From NCBI RefSeq assembly GCF_002095385.1, contig NZ_MIPP01000003.1:1-64000 (forward strand): a stretch of DNA of 64,000 nucleotides, written 5' to 3'. Under the pieces are notes generated by a model that was not told the DNA's origin, searched no databases, and saw nothing but the letters and a program-made list of their open reading frames with translations. The translations under genes and the position numbers were made by a program. The stretch comes from Pantoea eucrina (GTDB lineage: Bacteria; Pseudomonadota; Gammaproteobacteria; Enterobacterales; Enterobacteriaceae). How positions within the stretch are numbered: the first letter of the stretch is position 1; each line of letters begins with the position of its first letter. This document shows, piece by piece, positions 25,732 to 35,208 of this stretch.

Positions 25732-26889
25732 ATGAAAGTGATTGTTATTGGCGCCGGTATCGGCGGAATGAGTGCTGCTATCGCCCTGGAACGGGCGGGC
25801 TTTGAGACGGAAGTCTATGAGGCTGTTGCGGAGATGAAGCCGGTTGGCGCAGCCATTTCCGTCTGGCCTAACGGCGTGAAATGCCTGAATGCCCTCGGTC
25901 TGAAACAGCCGCTGCGCGCGCTGAGCGGCAATATGGCCTGGATGGCTTATCACGATGCGCGAAGCGGTGCCCCCCTGACCCGCTTCAGCCTGGATCCGCT
26001 GGTGCAGCGCACCGGTGAATATCCTGCGCCGGTATCACGCGCCGGGCTGCAGGCGATGCTGCTTGATACATATGACCGGACGCGCGTTCGTTTTGGCAGG
26101 CGCGTCACGCATGCTGAACAAACCTCGCAGGGCGTTACCGCTTTCTTTGCCGACGGCAGCGAAGCCACAGGCGACCTGCTGATCGCTGCGGACGGCACGC
26201 ACTCTGTACTGCGCGAGGCTGTTCTGGGCGAGCGCGTGGCGCGTCGCTATGCGGGCTATGTAAACTGGAACGGGCTGATTAACGTGGACGAAGCGATAGC
26301 ACCCGCCGATCAGTGGACCACTTTTGTCGGCGACGGCAAACGCGTGTCGCTGATGCCGGTTGCCGGCAACCGCTTCTACTTCTTCTTTGATGTGCCGCTA
26401 CCTGCCGGCCTCGCTCAGGATCGCACCACGCTGCGCGCCGATCTCAGCGGCTATTTCGCCGGCTGGGCCGAACCGGTGCAGCGGCTGATAGCGCAGCTCG
26501 ATCCGCTCACCACTAACCGGGTCGAAATACACGATACCGAACCCCTTACCCGCTTTGTGCGCGGACGCGTGGCGCTGCTGGGCGATGCAGCCCATAGCAC
26601 CACCCCCGATATTGGTCAGGGCGGCTGCGCGGCAATGGAAGATGCCGTGGTGCTGGCACAAACGCTGGCGACACATTCGCTGGGGGTGGAAGATGCGCTG
26701 CTGCGCTATCAGGCGCGCCGGCTGGACCGTACCCGCGACCTGGTGCTGAAGGCACGCAAGCGCTGCGACGTGACGCACGGTAAAGAGCCCGCGCTGACGG
26801 CAGCCTGGTATGAAGAGCTAAAAACCGAAAACGGCGAGCGGGTGCTGGCTGGCATGTGCGACACAATCTGCGGTGGCCCGATGGGATAG
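25732..26889 (+). CDS. hpxO: FAD-dependent urate hydroxylase HpxO
   Basis: A 385-residue flavin monooxygenase matching Klebsiella HpxO nearly end to end. It shows VIVIGAGIGGMSAAIALERA (FAD fold, residues 3-22), KPVGAAISVWPNGVKCL, YAGYVNWNGLINVDEAIAP, WTTFVGDGKRVSLMPV and GDAAHSTTPDIGQGGCAAME. HpxO converts urate to 5-hydroxyisourate with NADH and O2 in aerobic purine catabolism. The ATG at 25732 is preferred over 25729 because AGGAG sits 6 bases before it. The other hpx genes are not in the window, but guanine deaminase is nearby. Confidence 0.9.
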   Translation: MKVIVIGAGIGGMSAAIALERAGFETEVYEAVAEMKPVGAAISVWPNGVKCLNALGLKQPLRALSGNMAWMAYHDARSGAPLTRFSLDPLVQRTGEYPAPVSRAGLQAMLLDTYDRTRVRFGRRVTHAEQTSQGVTAFFADGSEATGDLLIAADGTHSVLREAVLGERVARRYAGYVNWNGLINVDEAIAPADQWTTFVGDGKRVSLMPVAGNRFYFFFDVPLPAGLAQDRTTLRADLSGYFAGWAEPVQRLIAQLDPLTTNRVEIHDTEPLTRFVRGRVALLGDAAHSTTPDIGQGGCAAMEDAVVLAQTLATHSLGVEDALLRYQARRLDRTRDLVLKARKRCDVTHGKEPALTAAWYEELKTENGERVLAGMCDTICGGPMG

Positions 26890-26907
26890 CGCGCCACCGC
26901 TTCTGCC

Positions 26908-28959
26908 CTACTCTGCGCTTAATCCGCGATGGCGCAGCATCGGCTCTGGCGCTGGCGCTTTACCGCGCCAGCTCAGCCAGACGTGCTGCAGATCGCTGCT
27001 GTTTCCGCGTGACAAGACCAGATCCCGGAAGCGCTGCCCGTTCTCCCGCGTCAGGCCACCCTGTTCAGTGAACGCCTGATAACCATCGTCAGCCAGCATC
27101 TGCGTCCAGATATAGGCGTAGTAGCCTGCCGCATATCCTCCTCCCCAGATGTGACGAAAATAGCTGGAGCGATAGCGCGGCGGCACCGCTGCCAGCGCAA
27201 TGTTTTCTGCCTGCAGCGCCTGCCGTTCAAAATGTTCCACATCCTGTGGCTTATCGTGCGCGGAGAGGGAGTGCCACTGCAGATCCAGCAGCGCCGCGGC
27301 CAGCAGTTCGGTCATGTCATAACCTTTATTAAAGGTAGCGGCCTGTACCATTTTTTCGCGCAGCGCAGCGGGCATCGGCTCCCCGGTTTCCCAGTGGCGC
27401 GCATAGCTGGCGAACACCGCCTTATGACTGGCCCAGTGTTCGTTAATCTGCGACGGAAACTCCACAAAATCGCGCGGCGTGGCCGTACCGGAGAGGCTGG
27501 CGTAGCGCTGGCTGGCAAACAGGCCGTGCAGCGCATGACCAAATTCGTGGAACAGCGTGATAACATCATCCCAGCTCAGCAGCGCCGGCTGGCCAGGCTG
27601 CGGTTTGGTATAGTTGCAGACGTTGTAGATCACCGGTTTCTGATCCAGCAGCGCAGACTGGTCAACAAAGTTGCCCATCCATGCCCCGCCGCTTTTATTA
27701 TCACGAGCGAAAAAGTCGGTATAAAACAGCGCCAGCGGCGTCTCATCGGCGTCGAAAATCTCATAGACGCACACATCCGGATGATAGACCGGCAGATCGT
27801 GGCGCTGGCTGAACCGAATACCGTAAAGCTGCGTGGCGGCCCAGAACGCGCCGCGCTCCAGCACGCTATCCAGCGCGAACCAGGGGCGAATAGCGTCTTC
27901 ATCAAAGTCATATTTCGCCTGGCGCACCTGCTCTGCGTAAAAATTCCAGTCCCAGGCGCGCAGGTCAAATCTCTGCTGCTGCTCAGCCATCAGCTGTTCT
28001 ATTTCTGCGGCCTCGCGCCCGGCGCGCTGGCAGGCTGCCGGCACAATATTGCGCATAAAGTCCAGCGCGGCCTCCGGCGTTTTCGCCATCTGATCCTGCA
28101 GGTTCCACGCCGCATAGCTGCTATAGCCCAGCAGCGCCGCCTGCTCCGCCCGCAGCTGCGCCATACGCGAAACCAGCGGCCGCGTATCGTTAACATCGTT
28201 ACGCTCACAGCGCTTCAGCGCCTGCTCAAACAGCGCTTCCCGCGTGGCGCGGATGGTTAACCGGCTCAGCGCTGGCTGCTGCGTGGTGTTTTGCAGCGGG
28301 ATCAGCCACTGATTATCCAGACCACGTGCGGCCGCAGCGGCACGCGCCTGCTCCAGCGCTGCATCGTCGAGTCCCGCCAGCGCCTCCGGGCTGCTGACGG
28401 TATAAGCGGCTGACTGCGTCGCCGCCAGCAGACGGTTACCAAAGCGGGTGCTGAGGCCTGCCAGCTCCTGATTGATGTCGCGCAGCCGCTGTTTTTCATC
28501 ATCACTCAGGCTGGCTCCGGCCAGCTGAAACGCCTGCCGGGTAACCTCCGTCAGCCGCACCGCCTCTGCGTCCGGGCAGGCGATGCTGCGCTGCTGCCAG
28601 ACCGCCTCCAGCCGGGCGAAGAGCGCGCTATTGAGGTAGATCTCATCGTGCAGCGCCGCCAGGGCGGGCGTAATGATCTCTTCCACCTCCTGCAGGCGTG
28701 GCGACGTATTCGCTGCCGTCATGGCTGAAAAGACCTGCCACACCCGGCTCAGTAAGAGGCCGCTGCGCTCCAGCGCTTCAAACGTATTAGCAAAGTCCGG
28801 TGGCGCAGGGTTTGCGATAATCGCGGCGACTTCGCGGCGTTTCTCTTCGATGCCCGCTTCCAGCGCCGGCAGAAAATCGTCTTCGCTTATCTGATCGAAC
28901 GGCGGCGCCTGATACGGCAGCGTGCTGGCGCTAAAAAAGGGATTGGCGGATCGGTTCAT
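26908..28959 (-). CDS. dcp: Dipeptidyl carboxypeptidase Dcp
   Basis: A 683-residue M3-family zinc peptidase, very close in length to E. coli Dcp (681). The catalytic zinc motif is in LFHEFGHALHGLFASQRY near residue 470. The N-terminus opens with the Dcp-type PYQAPPFDQISEDDFLPALE. It removes dipeptides from the C-terminus of peptides in the cytoplasm. The start ATG at 28959 follows CAGGAG. guaD lies 50 bases upstream on the same strand and hpxO converges downstream, so dcp interrupts two purine genes. In E. coli dcp adjoins ydfG, as it nearly does here. Confidence 0.93.
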   Translation of the reverse strand: MNRSANPFFSASTLPYQAPPFDQISEDDFLPALEAGIEEKRREVAAIIANPAPPDFANTFEALERSGLLLSRVWQVFSAMTAANTSPRLQEVEEIITPALAALHDEIYLNSALFARLEAVWQQRSIACPDAEAVRLTEVTRQAFQLAGASLSDDEKQRLRDINQELAGLSTRFGNRLLAATQSAAYTVSSPEALAGLDDAALEQARAAAAARGLDNQWLIPLQNTTQQPALSRLTIRATREALFEQALKRCERNDVNDTRPLVSRMAQLRAEQAALLGYSSYAAWNLQDQMAKTPEAALDFMRNIVPAACQRAGREAAEIEQLMAEQQQRFDLRAWDWNFYAEQVRQAKYDFDEDAIRPWFALDSVLERGAFWAATQLYGIRFSQRHDLPVYHPDVCVYEIFDADETPLALFYTDFFARDNKSGGAWMGNFVDQSALLDQKPVIYNVCNYTKPQPGQPALLSWDDVITLFHEFGHALHGLFASQRYASLSGTATPRDFVEFPSQINEHWASHKAVFASYARHWETGEPMPAALREKMVQAATFNKGYDMTELLAAALLDLQWHSLSAHDKPQDVEHFERQALQAENIALAAVPPRYRSSYFRHIWGGGYAAGYYAYIWTQMLADDGYQAFTEQGGLTRENGQRFRDLVLSRGNSSDLQHVWLSWRGKAPAPEPMLRHRGLSAE

Positions 28960-29009
28960 TATCGCTCCTGATGATCAGCAACGCCGCAATAGCCTGCGGC
29001 AGAGAGCCT

Positions 29010-30368
29010 TTATCCTGGCACGCCGGTGTGCGGGCAACAACCCGGCGTGCTGCCCGCCCTCTCTTTTTGCCACACCGGCTGGCCATTTACCCAGGTCTGC
29101 GCAATGTTGCGATCGTCACCCAGCGTCATCAGAACAAACAGCTGCTCGAAGATATCTTTACTGTTGCCATGACGCAGCTGCTGCAGCGGCGATACGGCCG
29201 GATCCAGCACCACAAAATCCGCCTCTTTGCCGGGCGTAAAGCTGCCAATTTTATCGTCGAGATCCAGCGCCTGCGCCCCGCCCAGCGTGGCGCGATAAAG
29301 CGCTTCGCAGGCGGTCAGCTTATAGTGCTGCAGCTGCCCGACTTTATACGCCTCGCCCAGCGTCTGCAGCAGGTTGAAGGTGGTACCAGCGCCAACGTCG
29401 GTGCCGATCCCCATGCGCACGTTCTCCTGCCAGCAGCGTTTGAGATCAAACAGCCCGCTGCCAAGAAACAGATTTGAAGTAGGGCAAAATGCGATGGCTG
29501 AACCGGTGTCGTGCAGGCACTGCCACTCATGGTCCTGCAGATGCAGGCAGTGGGCAAATACGCTGCGTGCGCCGGTGAGCTGATAGTGGTGATAGACATC
29601 GAGATAGCCGTTGCGCTCGGGAAAAAGCTCTCTGACCCACGCCACCTCCTGCGGATTTTCACTCAGGTGCGTGTGCAGCCAGGTATCGGGAAACTCTCTC
29701 CGCAGCTGACGCACCCGTTCCAGCAGCTGTGGCGAAGAGGTCGGCGCAAAGCGTGGCGTCAGCGCATAGCCAAGACGGCCGCGCCGGTGCCAGCGTTCTA
29801 TCAGCGCCCGCGTCTGCTGATAGCTCGTTTCGGGGGTTTCAGTCAGGTAGTCCGGCGCGTTGCGGTCCATCATCACTTTACCGGCAATGAGCCGCATGCT
29901 GAGCCGCTCCGCCGCGCTGAAAAGTGCGTCAACCGACTGCGGATGCACCGTGCCAAACACCAGCGCGGTAGTGGTACCGTTAGCCAGCAGCTGCTGCAGG
30001 AAAAAATCGGACATCTTTGCCGCATGGGTTGCACAGTGATACTGCTGCTCAACCGGAAAGGTATAGTTATTCAGCCAGGTCAGCAGCTGTTCGCCAAACG
30101 CGCCCATCATTTCCGTCTGCGGATAGTGAATATGGGTATCGATAAACCCCGGCACAATCAGCTTGCCGCGCAGGTCCGTGACCCGCCGGCTATCCACCCG
30201 TGGCGCCGCGCTGCTCCAGCTCTCCAGGCTGACAATTTTTCCTGCACGCAGCGTGAGCAGACCATCAGCGAGATAGCGTGCGGCGTCACTCAGCGCCTCA
30301 GGCTGATCTACCGTGCGGGTAAAATCAAAAAAACTGGCGCGCAGCAGCGTCTCGTTGTCAGCATTCAT
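29010..30368 (-). CDS. guaD: Guanine deaminase GuaD
   Basis: A 452-residue amidohydrolase that deaminates guanine to xanthine. Metal ligands are visible in IVPGFIDTHIHYPQTEMMGA (residues about 70-89), WLHTHLSENPQEV, ARSVFAHCLHL and GIGTDVGAGTTFNLLQT. The length is normal for the family. The start ATG at 30368 has only a weak AGGATG-type ribosome site. Together with hpxO it indicates use of purines as a nitrogen source. A putative PurR box lies about 105 bases upstream. Confidence 0.9.
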   Translation of the reverse strand: MNADNETLLRASFFDFTRTVDQPEALSDAARYLADGLLTLRAGKIVSLESWSSAAPRVDSRRVTDLRGKLIVPGFIDTHIHYPQTEMMGAFGEQLLTWLNNYTFPVEQQYHCATHAAKMSDFFLQQLLANGTTTALVFGTVHPQSVDALFSAAERLSMRLIAGKVMMDRNAPDYLTETPETSYQQTRALIERWHRRGRLGYALTPRFAPTSSPQLLERVRQLRREFPDTWLHTHLSENPQEVAWVRELFPERNGYLDVYHHYQLTGARSVFAHCLHLQDHEWQCLHDTGSAIAFCPTSNLFLGSGLFDLKRCWQENVRMGIGTDVGAGTTFNLLQTLGEAYKVGQLQHYKLTACEALYRATLGGAQALDLDDKIGSFTPGKEADFVVLDPAVSPLQQLRHGNSKDIFEQLFVLMTLGDDRNIAQTWVNGQPVWQKERAGSTPGCCPHTGVPG

Positions 30369-30682
30369 AACTCATCCTCTCAGTAAGATAAAATGAGAGT
30401 GCAAAAGCCGTGCCAGCGCCTGGCTATTTATCTGCCAAATCATAGGGTTAGATTAAAATAAAAGCAACCGAATGCGCAAACGATTACGCGCTTCTGCGCC
30501 GGCGTTAAGATGCGCTGGCGACCGCTGGCTCTGCGCCGTGATGCGTCAGCGCGGTGCACGCCTGCACCCTGTTAACGCATGCTGGCGACAGAGAGTTTGC
30601 CAGCCGCTTTTTTTCAGCAGGCGAAGAATGATGGTGATATGGTTAAACGCGGACTACCTGAAAACAGTTAAGGAACAGTGAG
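30369..30682. other. Divergent intergenic region guaD / ydfG
   Basis: No gene is seen in these 314 bases. The guaD side is AT-rich (GATTAAAATAAAAG at about 30451). It contains the PurR-like box described separately. On the ydfG side, AAGGAACAGTG directly precedes the ydfG start. A T-run (CGCTTTTTTTC at about 30605) has no convincing stem. Confidence 0.5.
30474..30489. promoter_or_regulatory. Putative PurR operator
   Basis: GCGCAAACGATTACGC matches 12 of the 16 positions of the palindromic PurR consensus ACGCAAACGTTTGCGT, including the central CAAACG. It lies about 105 bases upstream of guaD, where purine-responsive control makes sense. Other LacI-family regulators bind similar sequences, so the assignment is tentative. 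Confidence 0.4.
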
Positions 30683-31432
30683 ATGATTATTTTTGTTACC
30701 GGTGCTACTGCGGGGTTTGGTGAAAGTATTACCCGTCGCTTCATTGCCACAGGCCATAAAGTGATCGCCAGCGGGCGGCGCGCCGAACGGCTGCAGGCGC
30801 TGAAGGATGAGCTGGGTGAAAACCTCTATACCGTTCAGCTCGATGTGCGTAATCGTGCCGTTATCGAGGAGGTCATCGCTGCGCTGCCGGCAGAGTGGCG
30901 CAACATTGATGTACTGGTCAACAACGCCGGCCTGGCGCTGGGCACTGAGCCAGCCCATAAAGCCAGCGTCGATGACTGGGAGAATATGATCGACACCAAT
31001 ACCAAAGGCCTGGTTTTCATGACCCGGGCGCTGCTGCCTGCCATGGTAGAGCGCAACGTCGGGCATATCGTCAATATCGGTTCCATTGCCGGCAGCTGGC
31101 CCTATGCGGGCGGCAACGTCTATGGCGCAACCAAAGCGTTTGTGCGCCAGTTCAGCCTGAATCTGCGTACCGATCTCCACGGCACCGCGCTGCGCGTGAC
31201 CGATATCGAGCCGGGTCTGGTAGGCGGAACGGAATTTTCCAACGTGCGCTTTAAAGGCGATGACGATCGCGCCGGCGCGGTGTATGAAGGTACAACGGCG
31301 CTGACGGCAGAGGATGTCACCGAGGCCGTTTACTGGGTAACCACGCTGCCAGCGCACGTCAATATCAACACGCTGGAGATTATGCCGGTCAGCCAGACCA
31401 CCGCCGGGCTGAAAGTGCATAAAGACGCATAA
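30683..31432 (+). CDS. ydfG: NADP-dependent 3-hydroxy acid dehydrogenase YdfG
   Basis: A 249-residue short-chain dehydrogenase. The cofactor motif VTGATAGFGESITRRF is at residues 5-20. Then come LVNNAGLALG near 82, the catalytic serine in VNIGSIAGSW, and the YGATK active site (YGATKAFVRQFSLNL) near 148. The GRRAERLQAL segment after strand 2 fits NADP use. The sequence matches E. coli YdfG (248 residues), which oxidises serine, 3-hydroxypropionate and related hydroxy acids and reduces malonic semialdehyde. AAGGA precedes the ATG. Confidence 0.92.
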   Translation: MIIFVTGATAGFGESITRRFIATGHKVIASGRRAERLQALKDELGENLYTVQLDVRNRAVIEEVIAALPAEWRNIDVLVNNAGLALGTEPAHKASVDDWENMIDTNTKGLVFMTRALLPAMVERNVGHIVNIGSIAGSWPYAGGNVYGATKAFVRQFSLNLRTDLHGTALRVTDIEPGLVGGTEFSNVRFKGDDDRAGAVYEGTTALTAEDVTEAVYWVTTLPAHVNINTLEIMPVSQTTAGLKVHKDA

Positions 31433-31445
31433 CCGTGTGTGACAA

Positions 31446-31470
31446 CGTCACCTGATAGCACCGGGTGACG
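31446..31470. terminator. Bidirectional terminator between ydfG and ynfA
   Basis: CGTCACC and GGTGACG form perfect 7-bp arms around an 11-base loop between convergent genes, with GCTTTT a few bases further on the ydfG side. Confidence 0.5.
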
Positions 31471-31473
31471 CTG

Positions 31474-31803
31474 TTACGCTTTTCCCCAGCCGGTGACAAT
31501 AATCAGCATTCCGCACAGCGCTATCAGCGCGCCCGCCCAGTCCCATGCGCTCAGCCGTACCCCATCTACCACGCGCAGCCAGATCAGCGCCGTAAATACA
31601 TAGACGCCGCCATACGCCGCGTAAACCCGCCCGCTCGCCGCCGGATGCAGCGTGAGCAGCCAGACAAATAGCGCCAGACTCGCCGCAGCCGGCAACAGCA
31701 GCCAGGCGCTCATCCCTTTACGCAGCCAGAGCCAGGGCAAGAAACAGCCCGCAATCTCTGCGACAGCCGTAATGAAAAATAATAGTGCGGTCTTGATCAG
31801 CAT
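31474..31803 (-). CDS. ynfA: YnfA, UPF0060 small membrane protein
   Basis: A 109-residue inner-membrane protein with four hydrophobic segments, starting [20 protein letters not shown] at the ATG at 31803. [21 protein letters not shown] and [14 protein letters not shown] are family signatures. YnfA relatives resemble small multidrug resistance transporters in topology, and efflux activity has been reported for some. A longer frame upstream is not supported by a ribosome site. Position beside ynfB and ynfD matches E. coli. Confidence 0.88.
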   Translation of the reverse strand: MLIKTALLFFITAVAEIAGCFLPWLWLRKGMSAWLLLPAAASLALFVWLLTLHPAASGRVYAAYGGVYVFTALIWLRVVDGVRLSAWDWAGALIALCGMLIIVTGWGKA

Positions 31804-31930
31804 AACCCTGCTCTCTGTTCCCTCAACGCACTGCACACCGCTGGTGAGCAGCAAAAGCAGGATGATATACTAGCCGCTGTTACGGCAACAGCCTCGCACG
31901 GCTGACCGGGTCTGACTAAAGGACAATATC

Positions 31931-32266
31931 ATGAAAAACTATGCTTCCGTTCTGTTTACGGCGCTGCTGACGGCCAGCGTGCTGCTGAGCGCTCCCTTTG
32001 CCGCTGCCCGTACCGATCGCCTGATCGTGGAAGATGGCAATAGCGCGGCCAGCAATGAAGCCGCCCGCCAGAGTAAAGAGCAGTGGAACGATATGCGTAA
32101 TCTGCGCAGCAAGATTAATACCCGGACAGAGAAAGAGTTCGACAAAGCGGACCGCGCGTTTGATACCCGCGACGCCTGCGACAAGAGCTATAACGTCAAC
32201 GCTTACTGGGAAGAGAATACCCTGCGCTGCCTCGATCGCCGCACCGGTCGTCCGGTCGCGCCGTAA
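31931..32266 (+). CDS. ynfB: YnfB, UPF0482/DUF1283 periplasmic protein
   Basis: A 111-residue secreted protein. The signal peptide ends near APFAAA (residue 26). The mature part includes [20 protein letters not shown] and a closing [20 protein letters not shown] that aligns with E. coli YnfB (113 residues). Two cysteines near the C-terminus probably form a disulfide. Function unknown. Confidence 0.88.
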   Translation: MKNYASVLFTALLTASVLLSAPFAAARTDRLIVEDGNSAASNEAARQSKEQWNDMRNLRSKINTRTEKEFDKADRAFDTRDACDKSYNVNAYWEENTLRCLDRRTGRPVAP

Positions 32267-32317
32267 CGCGGCGCTGCTGCTATAGTGTTCAGAGAGACAG
32301 TCAACAAGGAGTTTGCG

Positions 32318-32614
32318 ATGAAAAAGGGTTCTCTGGTACTGCTGCTGGGTGTGATGACGCTGCCGCTGATGGCTCAGGCCTCCTGCGACAGCGTTCGCGC
32401 CGATATCAGTAAAAAAATTGTCAGTAATGGCGTGGCGGAGTCAGATTTTACGCTGGATATCGTGCCAAACGATCAGGCCGATCAGGCGGGCGGTCAGGTG
32501 GTCGGCCACTGTGAAAATGATACGCAAAAAATTGTTTATAAAAAGAATATGCGGGACGCAGAGGGCAGCGCCCCCGACAGCGCCGGCAGCTCTCAGGATA
32601 TGTCAGCGCAGTAA
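32318..32614 (+). CDS. ynfD: YnfD, DUF1161 periplasmic protein
   Basis: A 98-residue secreted protein with a signal peptide (MKKGSLVLLLGVMTLPLMAQA). The mature part begins at SCDSVRADISKKIVSNGV, continues FTLDIVPNDQADQAGGQVVG and includes HCENDTQKIVYKK, the DUF1161 hallmarks seen in E. coli YnfD. Two cysteines likely pair. The tail is rich in Ser and Asp. CAAGGAG precedes the ATG at 32318. It follows ynfB by 51 bases, so cotranscription is likely. Function unknown. Confidence 0.82.
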   Translation: MKKGSLVLLLGVMTLPLMAQASCDSVRADISKKIVSNGVAESDFTLDIVPNDQADQAGGQVVGHCENDTQKIVYKKNMRDAEGSAPDSAGSSQDMSAQ

Positions 32615-32655
32615 CCTGCAACCGGGGCAGCCGCCGCTGCCCCGCTTCTTCTCTT

Positions 32656-34115
32656 CTATTCCATCTCCGGTCGCTGACGCGGCATCAGCCAGGCGATCCA
32701 CACCGTCAGCAGCGCGATCAGCAAGGCCACGATAAATACCCAGTGCAGCGATGCGGCAATCTGGGTCGTCCAGAGCTGCAGTTCTGCAACCGGCAGCGCC
32801 TCCCGGCTTTCCGGCGACATGATTTTTTGCATCGGATCCTCCGCCTGCGGCAGCCGCTGCGCCAGATTGATGTTTAAAACCGCCCCCATTAGTGCGGTGC
32901 CCAGCGCTGAACCAAGCATCCGGCTGAACATAATAGAGGCGGTACAGATACCGCGGATCTCATACTGCGCATGGTTCTGCACGGAAACCAGAAACGTGGT
33001 GCTGGTCATGCCCATGCCGGTGCCGATAACAAAGGCCGTAAAGCCCGCCTGCAGCACGGAACTTTCCGCGTGGAGCAGCAGCAGCAGCGCGCTGCCGGCG
33101 ATCAGTAACAGTGCGCCAAGCTGAGCGGTGAAGCGATAAGAGGTCACGAGCATCAGGCGACCGCTGAGCGTACTGGCAATCGGCCAGCCAATTGACATCA
33201 TCGCCAGCGCGCTGCCCGCCTGCAGCGGCGTACCGCCGGTGATCCCCTGGATCCAGGTGGGCAGAAACGCGCTGATGCCCATCATGGTGGCGCCGATAAT
33301 CAGATTACCGGCGTTGCCTGCCACAATCAGACGGCTGCGCCACAGCGCAAGCGGGAAAAGCGGTGCCGCCGTCTGCTGTTCGTGCCGTTTGAGACGCCAG
33401 CCTGCCACGCCTGCCAGCAGCAGAAACGGCAGCAGCCAGTAGCCGAGCGCTTCCGCCTGCAGCAGCGCCACCAGCAGCGCAGTGACGCTGATCATCAGCC
33501 AGCAGCTGCCGGTAATATTCAGCGCACCCGCTGCGGAGACCGGGCGGGCGGGCAGGAAACGCGCCAGCAGCAGCATAGAGATCAGCCCTATCGGCACGTT
33601 GACCCAAAAGATCACCGCCCAGCTAAAGTGCTGCACCAGCCACGCACCGCTAAGCGGTCCGATAATTGCCGCCACGCCCCAGACGCTGGAGAGCCAGCCC
33701 TGAACGGTGGCGCGTTCACGCGGGGAGTAGATATCCGCCACAATGGTAGTGGTCAGCGGCATAATGGCACCCGCTCCCAGCCCCTGAAAGGCGCGAAACA
33801 GAATGAGCCATGTCATGGTATGAGCAAAGCCGCACAGCACTGAGCCAAACAAAAACAGCGATACCCCGACAAAAAGAGCCGCTTACGTCCCCATATATCG
33901 GCTAAACGGCCATAAAGCGGCACGCTCACCGCCTGCGTCAGGAGATAAATAGAAAATACCCAGCCAAACTGCGCGAAGCCGCCCAGATCGGCAATGATCG
34001 TAGGCATCGCCGTCGCCACAATCGTCACCTCAATTGCGGCCATAAACATAGCCAGCATACAGGCAAACAAAATCCATGGACGATGGCTGCGCAAAACTTC
34101 AGCGTGCTCTGACAT
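32656..34115 (-). pseudogene. DHA2-type (EmrB/QacA-like) MFS drug transporter, -1 frameshift
   Basis: Two frames give one transporter of 486 residues if one base is restored near 33870. The first frame (from the ATG at 34115) reads MSEHAEVLRSHRPWILFACM and reaches GRLADIWGRKRLFL, the MFS loop motif. It then derails, while the next frame resumes FGSVLCGFAHTMTW and runs to the stop. Adding one G after TTTTTG restores LFLVGVSLFLFGSV exactly as expected. About 12-14 membrane segments and the drug-antiporter motif GWLSSVWGVAAIIGPLSG are present. It probably exports drugs or toxic compounds if intact. Confidence 0.75.
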
Positions 34116-34473
34116 AACGCTCCTTATCCCGTTTTACTCTCTCTTATCCCGCCACACAGCCCGTGCTTATGTGACAGGGTAACCTTTTTCGATGAGTTTT
34201 TTTTATTGTCATACCATCCCGCACCCGGTGCGGGCTGCAGGCGGTTTTGACCCCTCACTGTCAGCTGTTTTTTGCGTTAAATGCTGGCGTTGCCGATCAG
34301 AGATTGCTATAGACTTTTAGCCGTCAGGTTAATTATCTGTGAATTTATGCCGAATTAACGCAGGCAACCCGCACCTTAACCATAAAATTTTGCTATCGAA
34401 CGCGGCCTCTTATCCTGCCGCTCAGCAGAGCAATCATAGCTGATAGTTCTGTTTATTCAGGGAGAAAACGGTT
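34116..34473. promoter_or_regulatory. Divergent region upstream of the osmoprotectant operon
   Basis: These 358 bases hold no gene. A strong stem of CCCGCACC/GGTGCGGG (34218-34234) follows a T-rich stretch and cannot act as a rightward intrinsic terminator. The remainder is AT-rich with possible promoter elements such as TTGCTATAGACT near 34304, and GGGAG lies before the first permease gene. I cannot assign the promoter confidently. Confidence 0.4.
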
Positions 34474-35190
34474 ATGCCTCACGCATCGCTGATCCGGCGC
34501 ACCGGATTGGCTCTTCTCACTCTTACGCTACTCGTTGCGCTTCTGATCTGGGGCATTGGTCCGGATACGCTGCGCGCCCGCCAGACCGATCTGATCTATC
34601 TTGGCCAGCAGCATCTCTGGCTGGTTTTCTGGTCCATGCTCTGCGCCCTGCTGGTGGGGATCCCTGCCGGGATTGTGCTGAGCCGTCCTTTTGCGCGACG
34701 TCAGGCTGAATATGTTATGCAGATCTTCAACGTCGGCAATACCCTCCCGCCTCTGGCCGTGCTGGCGCTGGCTATGGTCGTGGTGGGCATCGGTGAGCGA
34801 CCGGCGCTGATTGCGCTGTTTCTTGCTTCGCTGCTGCCCATTGTGCGCAATACCTATGCCGGCCTGTGCGCGGTTCCACCTGCGCTGACCGAGGCGGCTA
34901 AAGGCATTGGCATGACCCGCCTGCAGCGGCTGCGCCAGGTTGAGCTGCCGGACGCGCTGCCGGTGATATTAGCCGGCGTGCGCATCGCCACCGCAATTAA
35001 CGTCGGCACCGCGCCGCTGGCCTTTTTGATAGGCGCCAGCAGCTATGGCGAGCTGATTTTCCCCGGGATCTATCTGAACGATTTCCCGACGCTGATTCTG
35101 GGTGCGGCCGCTACCGCGCTGATTGCCCTGATCCTGGACATGCTGCTGGCCGCGCTGGGCCGCATTCTTTCGCCACACGCTGCAACTTAA
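34474..35190 (+). CDS. osmY: Osmoprotectant ABC permease, OsmU type (OsmY)
   Basis: A 238-residue OpuB/OpuC-class permease with about six membrane segments. The BPD coupling motif is EAAKGIGMTRLQRLRQVELP near residue 140, followed by IATAINVGTAPLAFLIGASS. It opens the operon permease, binding protein, permease, ATPase, the OsmU arrangement known from Salmonella for glycine betaine and choline-O-sulfate uptake. This OsmY must not be confused with the unrelated E. coli periplasmic OsmY. GGGAG precedes the ATG. Confidence 0.75.
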   Translation: MPHASLIRRTGLALLTLTLLVALLIWGIGPDTLRARQTDLIYLGQQHLWLVFWSMLCALLVGIPAGIVLSRPFARRQAEYVMQIFNVGNTLPPLAVLALAMVVVGIGERPALIALFLASLLPIVRNTYAGLCAVPPALTEAAKGIGMTRLQRLRQVELPDALPVILAGVRIATAINVGTAPLAFLIGASSYGELIFPGIYLNDFPTLILGAAATALIALILDMLLAALGRILSPHAAT

Positions 35191-35208
35191 CTCATGGAGC
35201 ACGTTTTG

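Noticed and set aside
27151-28260. 369-codon + strand ORF
   Set aside because: Antisense to dcp, whose M3 peptidase motifs are unmistakable; composition is that of a GC-rich shadow frame.
29511-30386. 291-codon + strand ORF
   Set aside because: Antisense to guaD; no domain and no ribosome site.
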